A DNA stretch of 64,000 bases from Bacillota bacterium (GTDB lineage: Bacteria > Bacillota > Desulfotomaculia > Desulfotomaculales > Desulfallaceae). Shown piece after piece: positions 24,432 to 32,763 of this stretch. A program made the position numbers and the translations under genes. The stretch spans positions 62,001-126,000 of the forward strand of contig JAEXOR010000011.1 in the NCBI GenBank assembly GCA_023439185.1. Direction: 5' to 3'. The notes beneath the pieces were generated by a model. That model saw only the letters and a program-made list of their open reading frames with translations, was not told the DNA's origin and made no database searches. The number at the start of each line of letters is the position of its first letter. Within the stretch, counting starts at the first letter, position 1.

Positions 24432-25046
24432 TTATTTATTCCTGTATTTCTGCATTAATGACTCGATATCCATAAGCGCGGGACGACATCTTTCGGCATT
24501 GATGATATCGATCACTTTTTGGGCCGCTTTGGCCACCTCGTCGTTAATAACGAGATAATCGTAATACGCCACCTTTTCGATTTCACTCTGCGCCCATTGC
24601 AAACGGCGTTCAATTTCTTCGTCGCTGTCCGTGGCCCTGTTTCTCAGCCTTTCCTCCAGTGCGGAACGGGACGGAGGAATTAAAAAAATCAGCACGCAGG
24701 CGGGGAATTTCTTGCGGACCTGAAAAGCCCCCTGCACGTCGATTTCCAGAATCACGTCCAGGCCCTGCCGAACCGCGTCTAAAACGGGCTCAGCCGGTGT
24801 CCCGTAATAGCGTCCGTAAACATCGGCCCATTCAAGCAGCCGTTCTTCCGCAATCATGGTTTCAAATGCTGACTTGGACATAAAAAAATAGTCCACGCCG
24901 TCCCGTTCTCCAGCCCTTTGCTGTCTTGTGGTTGCCGATATTGACAGGTGCAGGTCCGTCATGCTGTCAAACATCGCTTTACACACCGTGCCCTTACCGG
25001 ATCCGGACGGCCCGGAAATTACTATCAGGTTGCCCTTAATTCTCAT
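24432..25046 (-). CDS. gmk: Guanylate kinase
   Basis: Gmk phosphorylates GMP to GDP with ATP. The 204-aa enzyme shows the P-loop GPSGSGKGTV, the GMP-binding region LSISATTRQQRAGERDGVDY and FMSKSAFETMI, and the lid with RLRNRATDSDEEIERRL. The C terminus (DYLVINDEVAKAAQKVIDII) matches the family. It is preceded by remA with a 15-bp gap and followed by rpoZ, in the standard order. Confidence 0.97.
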   Translation of the reverse strand: MRIKGNLIVISGPSGSGKGTVCKAMFDSMTDLHLSISATTRQQRAGERDGVDYFFMSKSAFETMIAEERLLEWADVYGRYYGTPAEPVLDAVRQGLDVILEIDVQGAFQVRKKFPACVLIFLIPPSRSALEERLRNRATDSDEEIERRLQWAQSEIEKVAYYDYLVINDEVAKAAQKVIDIINAERCRPALMDIESLMQKYRNK

Positions 25047-25061
25047 TTAATCATTTCCCCG

Positions 25062-25331
25062 CTACTCTTCGTCATTCACGGAGGAGTTTTCTTTGCTTAC
25101 CAACCGGTGGGCCACGGTTTCCGGTTGTACTGCAGATAAAATAACATGGTCGCTGTCGGTAATGATGACCGCCCTGGTGCGCCGGCCATAGGTGGCGTCC
25201 ACCAGCATTCCCCGGTCCCTGGCCTCGGTGATGATCCTTTTAATGGGGGCCGACTCGGGACTGACAATGGCGATAATTCTGTTAGCCGATACAATATTCC
25301 CAAAACCGATATTAATGAGCTTGATATCCAT
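25062..25331 (-). CDS. remA: Extracellular matrix regulator RemA (DUF370)
   Basis: RemA is a small DNA-binding protein that in B. subtilis activates biofilm-matrix and osmoprotection genes. The 89-aa protein has the family opening [20 protein letters not shown] and the [20 protein letters not shown] region, with the later [20 protein letters not shown] motif, where the arginines contact DNA in ring-shaped assemblies. The charged tail ([11 protein letters not shown]) is variable. In many Clostridia, as here, remA is the second gene of the yicC operon. Target genes in this organism cannot be deduced. Confidence 0.93.
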   Translation of the reverse strand: MDIKLINIGFGNIVSANRIIAIVSPESAPIKRIITEARDRGMLVDATYGRRTRAVIITDSDHVILSAVQPETVAHRLVSKENSSVNDEE

Positions 25332-25352
25332 TTTTATCCTCCCTCGAAATAA

Positions 25353-26231
25353 TTATTCTATATTCTGCACTTGCTCTCTGATTTTCTCCAGTTCACTCTT
25401 GATTTCCACCACGGTGCGGTTGATCTGCAAATCTGCGGACTTGGAGGCGATGGTATTTACCTCGCGGTTGATTTCCTGCATTAAAAAATCAAGCTTGCGC
25501 CCCACCGGGACATCGCTTTCCATACAAGCGTCCAACTGCGCCAAATGGCTTCTCAGCCTGACGATCTCTTCGGTAATACTGGCCCGCTCGGCGATAATGA
25601 CGACTTCTGTTTCCAGCCGGTTCATATCCAGCGTTCCGGAGTCCAAAAGCTCGTTTAACCTCTGGCTGAGCCTGTCTCTATATTCTTCCGTCACCACCGG
25701 GGAACGCCCGGCAATGCCCTCCACCATCTCCGCGATTTGCCCGGAGCGTTTCTTGATATCGTTTTGCAGACGCAGTCCCTCGCGATGTCGCATTTCCAAC
25801 TGGCCGGCCAGCGCTTTTTCCAGGGACTCCCGCACAACGGGCCACCATTGCTCCACGTCGTTTTCGGGCTCCTCCAGCGATACTACGCCCGGCAAATGCA
25901 GCAGATCGTTTACCGTGACACTTCCGTCCAGCATCAGGCGGGTCTTGATATCATTGGCCGCCCGGACGTAATCGGCAGCCAGTTCACCGTCCACCTTGAC
26001 CAGCGGTTTATTCGCGCCCCGCATTTCAATATTTATGAAAACATCTACTCTGCCCCGGGCGATTTTTTCCTGGATCACACGCCTGATGCGGTCTTCCAGA
26101 ACATTCACAGACCGGGGCATGCGCAGTACGATTTCGCAGTAACGATGATTCACGGATTTCATCTCAATGACCGCCTTCAGGTTATCCGTGCATACCTCAC
26201 CGCGGCCGAACCCGGTCATACTATTGATCAA
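25353..26231 (-). CDS. yicC: YicC family endoribonuclease
   Basis: YicC proteins are RNA endonucleases that in E. coli act on small RNAs. The 292-aa protein has the typical N-terminal MTGFGRGE start, the SVNHRYCEIVLRMPR block, and a C-terminal DUF1732 domain with the conserved helical end (KLDFLMQEINREVNTIASKS). The start codon is TTG at 26231, with GGTGAGAG 3-8 bases upstream; the family usually starts MIxSMTGFG, as it would here. It is the first gene of the minus-strand housekeeping run; a divergent gene begins 237 bp upstream. Confidence 0.93.
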   Translation of the reverse strand: MINSMTGFGRGEVCTDNLKAVIEMKSVNHRYCEIVLRMPRSVNVLEDRIRRVIQEKIARGRVDVFINIEMRGANKPLVKVDGELAADYVRAANDIKTRLMLDGSVTVNDLLHLPGVVSLEEPENDVEQWWPVVRESLEKALAGQLEMRHREGLRLQNDIKKRSGQIAEMVEGIAGRSPVVTEEYRDRLSQRLNELLDSGTLDMNRLETEVVIIAERASITEEIVRLRSHLAQLDACMESDVPVGRKLDFLMQEINREVNTIASKSADLQINRTVVEIKSELEKIREQVQNIE

Positions 26232-26468
26232 TCTCTCACCACCCGTCCGGTTATGGTATTAGTATTAACGCTAAATCATAAAATATTTTTTTCTACCTAA
26301 AAAATGAAACTCCTTTAAAAAAAAAGAAAAACAATGATAATCTTAAATTTTCAATGGAAATCCAAATAGACCACCGATTTTCATTATATGCAACAAATCA
26401 GGGTTCCAATGCGTCCAATGTATGTAAGATCATGCAAAAAAAACATTGGTAAAACACGGAGGAAAAAA

Positions 26469-28532
26469 ATGAAGCTCAAAAAACTGTATACTGCTTTGAT
26501 CTTGACCTTTTTTTTAGCCGCGACACCCCTGTGGCCCGCCGGCATCGCCGCCGCCGACGAACCGGTCGGCCTGGAAATGGAAACAGGCCGCCGGGTGGTG
26601 TTGACACTGGGCAGCAAAGAAGCCGTGCTGAACGGCGCGCCGTATGAGTTGGAAATGCAACCGGTAGTGAAAAATGATACAACCTTCCTGCCCCTGAGGT
26701 TTGTGGCCGAAGAAATTATCGGCGCCGCGGTAAACTTCAACGAGGCCGACAGAACCATAGATATCATCAAAGGCGACACCAGCGTCCGGCTCAACCTGGA
26801 TACGGGACAGGCCGTGGTGAACAACGAGCCGGTGGAAATCAGCCAGCCTCCCTTTTTGGAGCAGGGCCGCACCCTGGTGCCGCTGCGTTTTATGGCGGAG
26901 AACCTGGCCATGACCATCGTATTCAACCCGGCTGACAAATCCATCACCATAGAGGAGATTATCACCGAGCCGAAACCGGTCAACCTGCCCCCGGTGGTGA
27001 CATCTCTGGGGCTGCAGAGTGAGGAAATAAGAATAGGTGAAGTGCCGCAATACAATTATACTTATATGAATGAGGAATGGGAAAGTATAACTACCCAGGA
27101 GTGGAGCTGGCAATTGGCGGGGGAAACCCGGACCACAATCGGCAAGCCGAGAGCTTTCTTTATCCCCGGCGATTACCTGCTGCACCTCAGGATTCAAGAC
27201 GCGTCCGGCCAATGGAGCGAAACCGCCTCCGCCAGGTTCATGGTATCGGATGAAGTATTGGTGAGCGAAATGGAATTTAAGTTCTCCCAACCGATATACG
27301 GTGAAATATTCGAAAACGCCGCCGGCGTTAATTTCAATCTGTACGAACCGGTCGCACAGGCCTTCTTCGAACGCTCCGGGCCGGAGCTGCACCTGAGCAA
27401 CAGTCCCGAAGTGGTAACCCAGCCCGGGGTGCTTTACCGCAGTGAGGCCGAGGGTGATTTCAGGTTCATGTACCACCATCTCAATGGGACGCCGGAAAAA
27501 CAATGGATGTATATTATAGTAGAGAATAACGGTTTTGAACCGGTAACGCTTAAAACACTCAAATCCGGCGTGGGCGGCCCGGTAAACGATTACATGACCC
27601 TGGGCCAGACCTCCTCCATGCGTTATCTGTCTTCTCAGCCGGCCGCCTCAATGACCATCGCACCTGGAAAGAAGATCATTTTAAACTCCGGCATGCGCCA
27701 TTTAAACTTCCGGGAAGCGGTTACGGGCATGTACGACCTGCATACCAACGGCCCGGTGACCATTAGTGCGGTGATGGGACCGGAGAAAGCGCCAGAACCG
27801 GTAACCACGCCGGATCCGGTTCTGGTTCCGGAAACAACCAACGAACAAACTGGCACCCTACCGGAGGAGGAGCAGGCTTCCGAGCCTCAGCTCAATGCCG
27901 TTGACCAGTCAAACCAGCAGGTAACAATAACCATTGCTCCCGACGGGGAAGAAACGACGACTGCCGGCAACGGCGCCGAAACGGTTAGCCAGTCCGGGAT
28001 TACAGTGGAACCGCCTTTACCGGTGAAAACAGCGGAGGAATTGCTGCAGGAGAAAATAAACTACTTGCTGTCACTGCCTGCCAGGGCCAGGCAAACACAG
28101 CAAATCAGGGGCGTTTTCCACAGCGGTGACTGCCTGGTGGAAGTACGGGCGGACGGCAAACAAATAGAAAAAATCACCCTGGGCAAGGAAGACCCCGGTT
28201 TTGATGCCTGGATGGAAGGCATTGACCCGATAAACGGCGATCAGGTAAAAAGCTTCGGCAACTATGGCGTAGTTTACCGGATCAAAGTAACGGCGCCGGT
28301 TAAAACCGGTATATTATTTAATCCCCGGGGCAGCATTTTTAAAGGGGCTTTTCAGGGGCCAGACGGCAAGATATACAAAGCCCCGGAAACAAGCCATTTT
28401 TCAGGGCTCAACCGGGCTGCCGTGCTGGGAGTGCTGGAGGCCGGCCAAACCGCCGAATTCATTTATACCCCGCCCAGCGGTTCCGACACCCCCATCGTCC
28501 TGGCCCTGATACCGGAAAAATTCTGGAAGTAA
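26469..28532 (+). CDS. Secreted protein with copper amine oxidase N-terminal-type domain
   Basis: The 687-aa protein has a signal peptide (MKLKKLYTALILTFFLAATP, cleavage near the AIAA/ADE junction at residues 28-32) and a copper-amine-oxidase N-terminal-like domain (about 40-165) with the paired FLPLRFVAEEI and LVPLRFMAENL motifs. A PKD-like segment (about 170-260, PPVVTSLGLQSEEI and FFIPGDYLLHLRIQDASG) follows, then an uncharacterised region of about 200 residues, an acidic Pro/Thr linker (about 435-540), and a C-terminal domain of unknown type. In Clostridia such domains occur on cell-surface and cell-wall-binding proteins. No metal-oxidase catalytic domain is present. The ATG at 26469 has GGAGG 8 bases upstream. 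A role in the envelope is inferred. Confidence 0.85.
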   Translation: MKLKKLYTALILTFFLAATPLWPAGIAAADEPVGLEMETGRRVVLTLGSKEAVLNGAPYELEMQPVVKNDTTFLPLRFVAEEIIGAAVNFNEADRTIDIIKGDTSVRLNLDTGQAVVNNEPVEISQPPFLEQGRTLVPLRFMAENLAMTIVFNPADKSITIEEIITEPKPVNLPPVVTSLGLQSEEIRIGEVPQYNYTYMNEEWESITTQEWSWQLAGETRTTIGKPRAFFIPGDYLLHLRIQDASGQWSETASARFMVSDEVLVSEMEFKFSQPIYGEIFENAAGVNFNLYEPVAQAFFERSGPELHLSNSPEVVTQPGVLYRSEAEGDFRFMYHHLNGTPEKQWMYIIVENNGFEPVTLKTLKSGVGGPVNDYMTLGQTSSMRYLSSQPAASMTIAPGKKIILNSGMRHLNFREAVTGMYDLHTNGPVTISAVMGPEKAPEPVTTPDPVLVPETTNEQTGTLPEEEQASEPQLNAVDQSNQQVTITIAPDGEETTTAGNGAETVSQSGITVEPPLPVKTAEELLQEKINYLLSLPARARQTQQIRGVFHSGDCLVEVRADGKQIEKITLGKEDPGFDAWMEGIDPINGDQVKSFGNYGVVYRIKVTAPVKTGILFNPRGSIFKGAFQGPDGKIYKAPETSHFSGLNRAAVLGVLEAGQTAEFIYTPPSGSDTPIVLALIPEKFWK

Positions 28533-28545
28533 GCAAGAAAACAGG

Positions 28546-28604
28546 GGGTCAGGCCTGTCGTAATTAACTATCGCTGAGTTAGTTAATTACGACGGGCCTG
28601 ACCC
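28546..28604. repeat. REP-like long perfect hairpin
   Basis: Two 25-nt arms (28546-28570 and 28580-28604) are complementary apart from one G-U pair and enclose a 9-nt loop. The arm starts GGGTCAGGCC, a motif typical of repeated palindromes near REP-associated transposases in Clostridia and proteobacteria. It sits 14 bases after the secreted protein gene and 6 before hicB, so it can also end both transcripts. No transposase gene is present in the window. Confidence 0.6.
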
Positions 28605-28609
28605 AGTTA

Positions 28610-28948
28610 CTAAGATTGGTTCACAGTTTGGCGGATAGCGTCTTCGACAAAGGAGTTGAGGGATATCCCGCGGGCGGATGCAGCAAGGGCGGCTTGGCGG
28701 TGCAGTTCAGGTTTAATACGGATATTGAAAGAGCCCTTGAACGGTTTTTCCGGTTGTCTGCCATTTTTCTCGCAGAATTCCAAATACTCATCCACAGCAT
28801 TGTGAAAATCTTCGATGAGTGTTTTCACACTATCACCTTCAAATAAAATCAGACTTTTTATACCAATGACTTTACCGTGAAAAACCTCATCTTCTTCGGA
28901 AAATTCAATACTGCCGGTGTAGTCACGATAATGAATGTAGTTACTCAT
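28610..28948 (-). CDS. hicB: HicB-family antitoxin (second locus)
   Basis: This 112-aa protein is a HicB antitoxin of a different subtype from the one at 967-1389. The N-terminal HicB fold (YRDYTGSIEFSEEDEVFHGK and GIKSLILFEGDSVKTLIEDF) carries a DUF1902-like core. A C-terminal ribbon-helix-helix (KGSFNIRIKPELHRQAALAA and GISLNSFVEDAI, about residues 72-105) should bind the operator. It overlaps the hicA stop by 4 bases (ATGA), so it is translationally coupled. The order is hicA then hicB, and the operator found upstream of hicA is its probable target. Confidence 0.9.
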   Translation of the reverse strand: MSNYIHYRDYTGSIEFSEEDEVFHGKVIGIKSLILFEGDSVKTLIEDFHNAVDEYLEFCEKNGRQPEKPFKGSFNIRIKPELHRQAALAASARGISLNSFVEDAIRQTVNQS

Positions 28949-29196
28949 AATAATCCCCTTTCTTGCAAAGCAATAATAATATCTGTCACTTGATACGGTT
29001 TGAGAAGGTTTCTTGGATGTGGCTTGTGCAGCCGGATATAGTCCTCACCATTAGAAAAAGCAACCTTTGAACCGCTTGTTTTACCAGGATTCACTTGCTT
29101 ATAGTTGAAACAACCAAGCAAAGCCACTAATTCTTCAAAAGTAAAATCCTTCGGTTTTGATAGTAGTCGAGCTATCAACTTTCCCTTTTTACTCAA
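28945..29196 (-). CDS. hicA: HicA-family mRNA interferase toxin (second locus)
   Basis: The 83-aa protein has the HicA features: the dsRBD-like FTFEELVALLGCFNYKQVNP opening, the GSKVAFSNG strand and the HKPHPRNLLKPYQV catalytic-histidine region (near residue 57). It should cleave mRNA when free of HicB. I chose the TTG at 29196 (MSKKGKLIARLL) because GGTGA lies 5 bases upstream and homologues begin this way; a GTG at 29205 is the alternative. It is unrelated in detail to the HicA at 1419-1634, so the two loci should not cross-neutralise, but this is untested. Confidence 0.88.
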   Translation of the reverse strand: MSKKGKLIARLLSKPKDFTFEELVALLGCFNYKQVNPGKTSGSKVAFSNGEDYIRLHKPHPRNLLKPYQVTDIIIALQERGLL

Positions 29197-29216
29197 TATT
29201 CTCACCGTTTATTTAT

Positions 29217-29262
29217 ATTATATTATCTCATAAAGAAATTGCAACTATAAATAGTTGCAATT
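29217..29262 (-). promoter_or_regulatory. hicAB (second locus) promoter with palindromic operator
   Basis: On the minus strand a -35 box TTGCAA (29244-29239) and a perfect -10 TATAAT (29222-29217) are 16 bp apart. A perfect inverted repeat with 11-bp arms (29237-29247 and 29252-29262, 4-nt centre) covers the -35 box. This fits an autoregulated toxin-antitoxin promoter. Binding by HicB is inferred. Confidence 0.75.
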
Positions 29263-29293
29263 AATTAATGCTCGTCTTAATATCAAGTAAATC

Positions 29294-29316
29294 AAGGGGG
29301 GCAGAACTGCCCCCTT
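29294..29316 (-). terminator. Terminator after the aspC-type gene
   Basis: A G-rich stem (AAGGGGGGCAG with CTGCCCCCTT, 2-nt loop) begins 2 bases beyond the stop of the aminotransferase gene. A moderately T-rich tail follows in the minus direction. Confidence 0.65.
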
Positions 29317-29318
29317 CC

Positions 29319-30512
29319 TTAGTTTAATTCGCCCAGTATTTTTGCAATGCGATCGAGGCCGTCCTGGATGTTGGCCATGGAGGTGGCGTACGAAAGCCTG
29401 AAGCAGGTGTCGTCACCGAAGGCCACCCCCGACACTATGGCCACATGGGCTTTTTCGAGCATTACCGCCGCCAAATCGCTGGCATTTTTTATTTCCTGGC
29501 CCTGATATTTTTTGCCCAATAATCCGGCGATGCACGGAAATACATAGAAGGCGCCGCCCGGGCGGTTGCAGTGCACCTTCGGCATGGCGTTCAGCCGGTC
29601 TACCATATAATCGCGCCGCTTGACGAACTCGCCCACCATTGTTGCCACTGCCGACTGGTCGCCCCGGATGGCTTCCACCGCGGCGGCCTGGGCGATGGAG
29701 GTGGGGTTTGATGTGGAGTGGCTCTGCAGGTCGGCCATCGCCTTGGCCACATGCGCCGGAGCGGCGGCGTACCCAATGCGCCAGCCGGTCATGGCGTATG
29801 TCTTGGATACGCCGTTGATTACCACGGTCTGTTCCTTCAATGCCGGGCTCAGGGCAGCGATGCTGACGTGTTCCAGACCATCGTAAATAAGCTTTTCATA
29901 GATCTCATCGGATATAATGGCAATGCCGTGTTTTTCCAGCACCCGCCCCAGCGCGGCCAGTTCATCCCTGTTATAAACAGCGCCGGTGGGGTTGCTTGGA
30001 CTGTTGAGAATAATAGCTCTGGTGCGTGGGGTAATGGCGGCTTCCAATTCACCGGCGGTGATTTTGAAATCGTTTTCCACCTGGGCCGCCACCACCACCG
30101 GAACTGCGCCGGCCAGCTTAATTTGTTCCAGGTAGCTGACCCAGTAGGGCGCCGGCAGAATCACCTCGTCTCCTGCCTGGCACAGTACCTGAAAAGCGTT
30201 ATAAAGCGAGTGTTTTGCGCCGGCGGAAACGACTATTTCCCCGGGTTTATACTCCAGGCCGTTTTCCCGGACCAGTTTGTCAACTATCACCTGACGCAGC
30301 GCTTCGGTTCCGGCCACCGGCGTATACTTGGTCATCCCTTTGTCAATGGCTGCAATAGCCGCCCGCTTAATATTGCCCGGGGTATCAAAATCCGGTTCAC
30401 CGGCGCCGAAGTTGATCACGTTAATACCGTCCGCAATCATCTTTTTGGCCTGGGCGTCAATGGTTAAAGTAGGTGACGGACTGATATTTTTCGCTCTTTC
30501 TGCCAGCTTCAT
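29319..30512 (-). CDS. aspC: Class I aspartate aminotransferase
   Basis: This PLP enzyme moves amino groups between aspartate (or a similar amino acid) and 2-oxoglutarate. The 397-aa length and sequence fit the Ib subgroup: NFGAGEPDFDTPGNIK near the start, PYWVSYLEQIKLAGAVPVVV, NSPSNPTGAVYNRDEL, and the PLP lysine in NGVSKTYAMTGWRIGYAAAP. The ATG at 30512 has AAGGGGAG upstream. It lies downstream of dapL in a run that also includes dapF, so it may supply glutamate/aspartate metabolism together with lysine biosynthesis. The exact amino-acid preference is not visible. Confidence 0.92.
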   Translation of the reverse strand: MKLAERAKNISPSPTLTIDAQAKKMIADGINVINFGAGEPDFDTPGNIKRAAIAAIDKGMTKYTPVAGTEALRQVIVDKLVRENGLEYKPGEIVVSAGAKHSLYNAFQVLCQAGDEVILPAPYWVSYLEQIKLAGAVPVVVAAQVENDFKITAGELEAAITPRTRAIILNSPSNPTGAVYNRDELAALGRVLEKHGIAIISDEIYEKLIYDGLEHVSIAALSPALKEQTVVINGVSKTYAMTGWRIGYAAAPAHVAKAMADLQSHSTSNPTSIAQAAAVEAIRGDQSAVATMVGEFVKRRDYMVDRLNAMPKVHCNRPGGAFYVFPCIAGLLGKKYQGQEIKNASDLAAVMLEKAHVAIVSGVAFGDDTCFRLSYATSMANIQDGLDRIAKILGELN

Positions 30513-30569
30513 AACAAAACATCTCCCCTTATATCGCAAAAATTCCATTCTGACTCCTGACTACTGACC

Positions 30570-31754
30570 CTAAAATTTCACCTGGCCGATATTTTTTTTC
30601 ATCCGTTCCAGAGCTTCCATCATGCGTTCTTTGGATACGGTCAGGGCGATGCGGAAATATCCGGCTCCGTTTTCGCCGTAGCCCGTACCCGGAGTAATCA
30701 CCACACCGGCCTTTTCCAGCACCAGTTCGGTGAACGATTCCGATGTGTGCCCTTCCGGCACCGGCGCCCACACGTAAAAGGTGGCTTTGGGCTTCTCCAG
30801 GTTCCAGCCCATGCTGTTTAAAGCATCCACCATAATATCCCGGCGTTCCTGGTAAATCTTCTTCATTTCCTGCACCTGAGCCTTGGGCCCGGTGAGACCT
30901 TTGATGGCGGCATACTGGATGGCCTGAAACTGGCCGGAATCAATATTTGATTTCAACCGCCCCAGTGCCTCCACGACATCCGGATGACCCGCGGCCCAAC
31001 CGATGCGCCAACCCGTCATGTTATAGGTTTTGGACACCGAATGGAACTCAATGCCCACTTCCCTGGCGCCCGGGTATTGCAGGAAACTGGGGGGCATGTA
31101 TCCGTCGTAGGTCATTTCGGAGTACGCCGCGTCGTGGATGAGCAAGATATTGTATACCTTGGCAAAATCGATCACCCGGTGGTAAAAATCATCGCCGGCT
31201 ATGGCTCCGGTGGGGTTGTTGGGATAATTTATAAACATCATCTTGGCCCGACGGGCCACCTCTGCCGGTATTCCCTCCAGGTCCGGCAAAAAGCCGTTTT
31301 CCTTTTTTAACGGTATGTAGTACGGCTCGGCTCCAGCCAAAATGGATCCGCCGGCGTATACCGGATAACCGGGATCAGGCACCAGTACGGTATCACCCGG
31401 ATCGAGATAACACCATGAAATGTGGGCAATGCCTTCCTTGGAACCAATCACGGACACCACTTCCCGGACGGGGTCCAACTGTACTCCGAAACGTTCCCGG
31501 TACCAGGAGGCCACGGCCTGCCGATAGGACAGCATCCCGGCCGACGACGGATACTGGTGGTTGACCGGGTTTTCGGCCTCTTTCTTGAGTTCCTCAATTA
31601 TATAATCCGGGGTCGCCATATCGGGGTCCCCGATACCCAAACTGATCACATCCACTCCCGCAGCTTTCTTTTCCGCCACCAGCTTTTCAATCCGGGCAAA
31701 CAAATAGGGCGGCAGGTTCTTGATTCTCCGCGCTTCTTCAAATTTCAGACTCAA
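30570..31754 (-). CDS. dapL: LL-diaminopimelate aminotransferase
   Basis: DapL converts tetrahydrodipicolinate directly to LL-2,6-diaminopimelate, a short route to lysine and to the peptidoglycan crosslinker. The 394-aa protein opens with [20 protein letters not shown] and carries [56 protein letters not shown] and the PLP lysine in [18 protein letters not shown], all diagnostic of DapL-type enzymes. Its position 64 bp after dapF strengthens the call. A general alanine/aspartate aminotransferase is the main alternative, since family members are similar. Confidence 0.88.
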   Translation of the reverse strand: MSLKFEEARRIKNLPPYLFARIEKLVAEKKAAGVDVISLGIGDPDMATPDYIIEELKKEAENPVNHQYPSSAGMLSYRQAVASWYRERFGVQLDPVREVVSVIGSKEGIAHISWCYLDPGDTVLVPDPGYPVYAGGSILAGAEPYYIPLKKENGFLPDLEGIPAEVARRAKMMFINYPNNPTGAIAGDDFYHRVIDFAKVYNILLIHDAAYSEMTYDGYMPPSFLQYPGAREVGIEFHSVSKTYNMTGWRIGWAAGHPDVVEALGRLKSNIDSGQFQAIQYAAIKGLTGPKAQVQEMKKIYQERRDIMVDALNSMGWNLEKPKATFYVWAPVPEGHTSESFTELVLEKAGVVITPGTGYGENGAGYFRIALTVSKERMMEALERMKKNIGQVKF

Positions 31755-31818
31755 ATATAACCCTCCCTACGGCTGATATTATATTTTAGATGTTTGGAAT
31801 ACGATAAGTTTTATAATT

Positions 31819-32655
31819 TTATAAAAGGTATTCACCTGTAAAAACTTCTTCCGCCGGTCCGGTCATATAGATATGTCCGTTTTCGGCCCACTCAATGTCA
31901 AGGGCGCCCGCTTCCAGGCGCACCCGCACTTTTTTGCCGGTGTGCCCGTTTAGAAAGGAAGCCGCCGCCACTGCGCAGGCGCCGGTTCCGCAGGCCATCG
32001 TCGGACCCGCCCCCCGTTCCCACACCCGCATGCGCACTTCCCCGTCACCTGTAACCTGTACGAATTCCACGTTGGTCTTGCGTGGAAACGAAGGGTGATG
32101 CTCCAGCAACGGACCAAGGGTTTCCAGCGGCACCGCCGCCGCATCCGGGACAAAGATCACACAATGGGGGTTGCCCATGGAGACTGCAGTGATGTTAAAA
32201 GTATCCGCACCCGCCTGAAGGGGTTCATTGACCACCCGCCCCGAAGCACCGTGCATTGGAATTTGTTCCCGTTCCAGCCGCGGTTCACCCATATCCACCC
32301 TGACCGCCCGGACAGAACCGTTCTCCATGACCAGTTCCGGAACCATGATCCCCGCCGCTGTCCGCACGTGCATTGTCCGGTTGGTAACCAGACCCCGCTC
32401 GTAGGCATATTTGGCCACACAACGGATGGCGTTACCGCACATCTCTGCCTCGCTGCCGTCGGAGTTGATGATCTGCATGGTCAGGTCGGAACCGACACCC
32501 GGTTTGATCAATACCAATCCGTCTGCGCCCACACCAAAATGCCGGTGGCATACTTTGACGGCCAAACCGGCTAAATCAGCGGGCAAATTATTTTCTTCCA
32601 TTGTATTTACAAGGACAAAGTCATTGCCCAGTCCGTGGACTTTAACAAAGCGCAA
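31819..32655 (-). CDS. dapF: Diaminopimelate epimerase
   Basis: DapF converts LL-diaminopimelate to the meso form, the step after DapL. The 278-aa protein has the two catalytic cysteines in [14 protein letters not shown] and [11 protein letters not shown], and the usual opening [18 protein letters not shown] chose the TTG at 32655 because GGAGG lies 9 bases upstream and it matches the family start; the frame extends further up but without support. It has its own promoter and probably leads a dapF-dapL-aspC transcript. Confidence 0.96.
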   Translation of the reverse strand: MRFVKVHGLGNDFVLVNTMEENNLPADLAGLAVKVCHRHFGVGADGLVLIKPGVGSDLTMQIINSDGSEAEMCGNAIRCVAKYAYERGLVTNRTMHVRTAAGIMVPELVMENGSVRAVRVDMGEPRLEREQIPMHGASGRVVNEPLQAGADTFNITAVSMGNPHCVIFVPDAAAVPLETLGPLLEHHPSFPRKTNVEFVQVTGDGEVRMRVWERGAGPTMACGTGACAVAAASFLNGHTGKKVRVRLEAGALDIEWAENGHIYMTGPAEEVFTGEYLL

Positions 32656-32687
32656 AATAAAAATCCTCCTTAATTTATGTCCCGTAT

Positions 32688-32717
32688 ATTCTACACTATT
32701 TTTCACCGAATGTTCAA
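32688..32717 (-). promoter_or_regulatory. Promoter of dapF
   Basis: On the minus strand TTGAAC (32717-32712) and TAGAAT (32693-32688) are 18 bp apart and end 32 bases before the dapF start codon. It gives the diaminopimelate genes transcription independent of the calcium ATPase gene. Confidence 0.55.
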
Positions 32718-32763
32718 TGTTTCCCAGCCTGTTCCGCGACATGTATACAGGATATTTACATCC

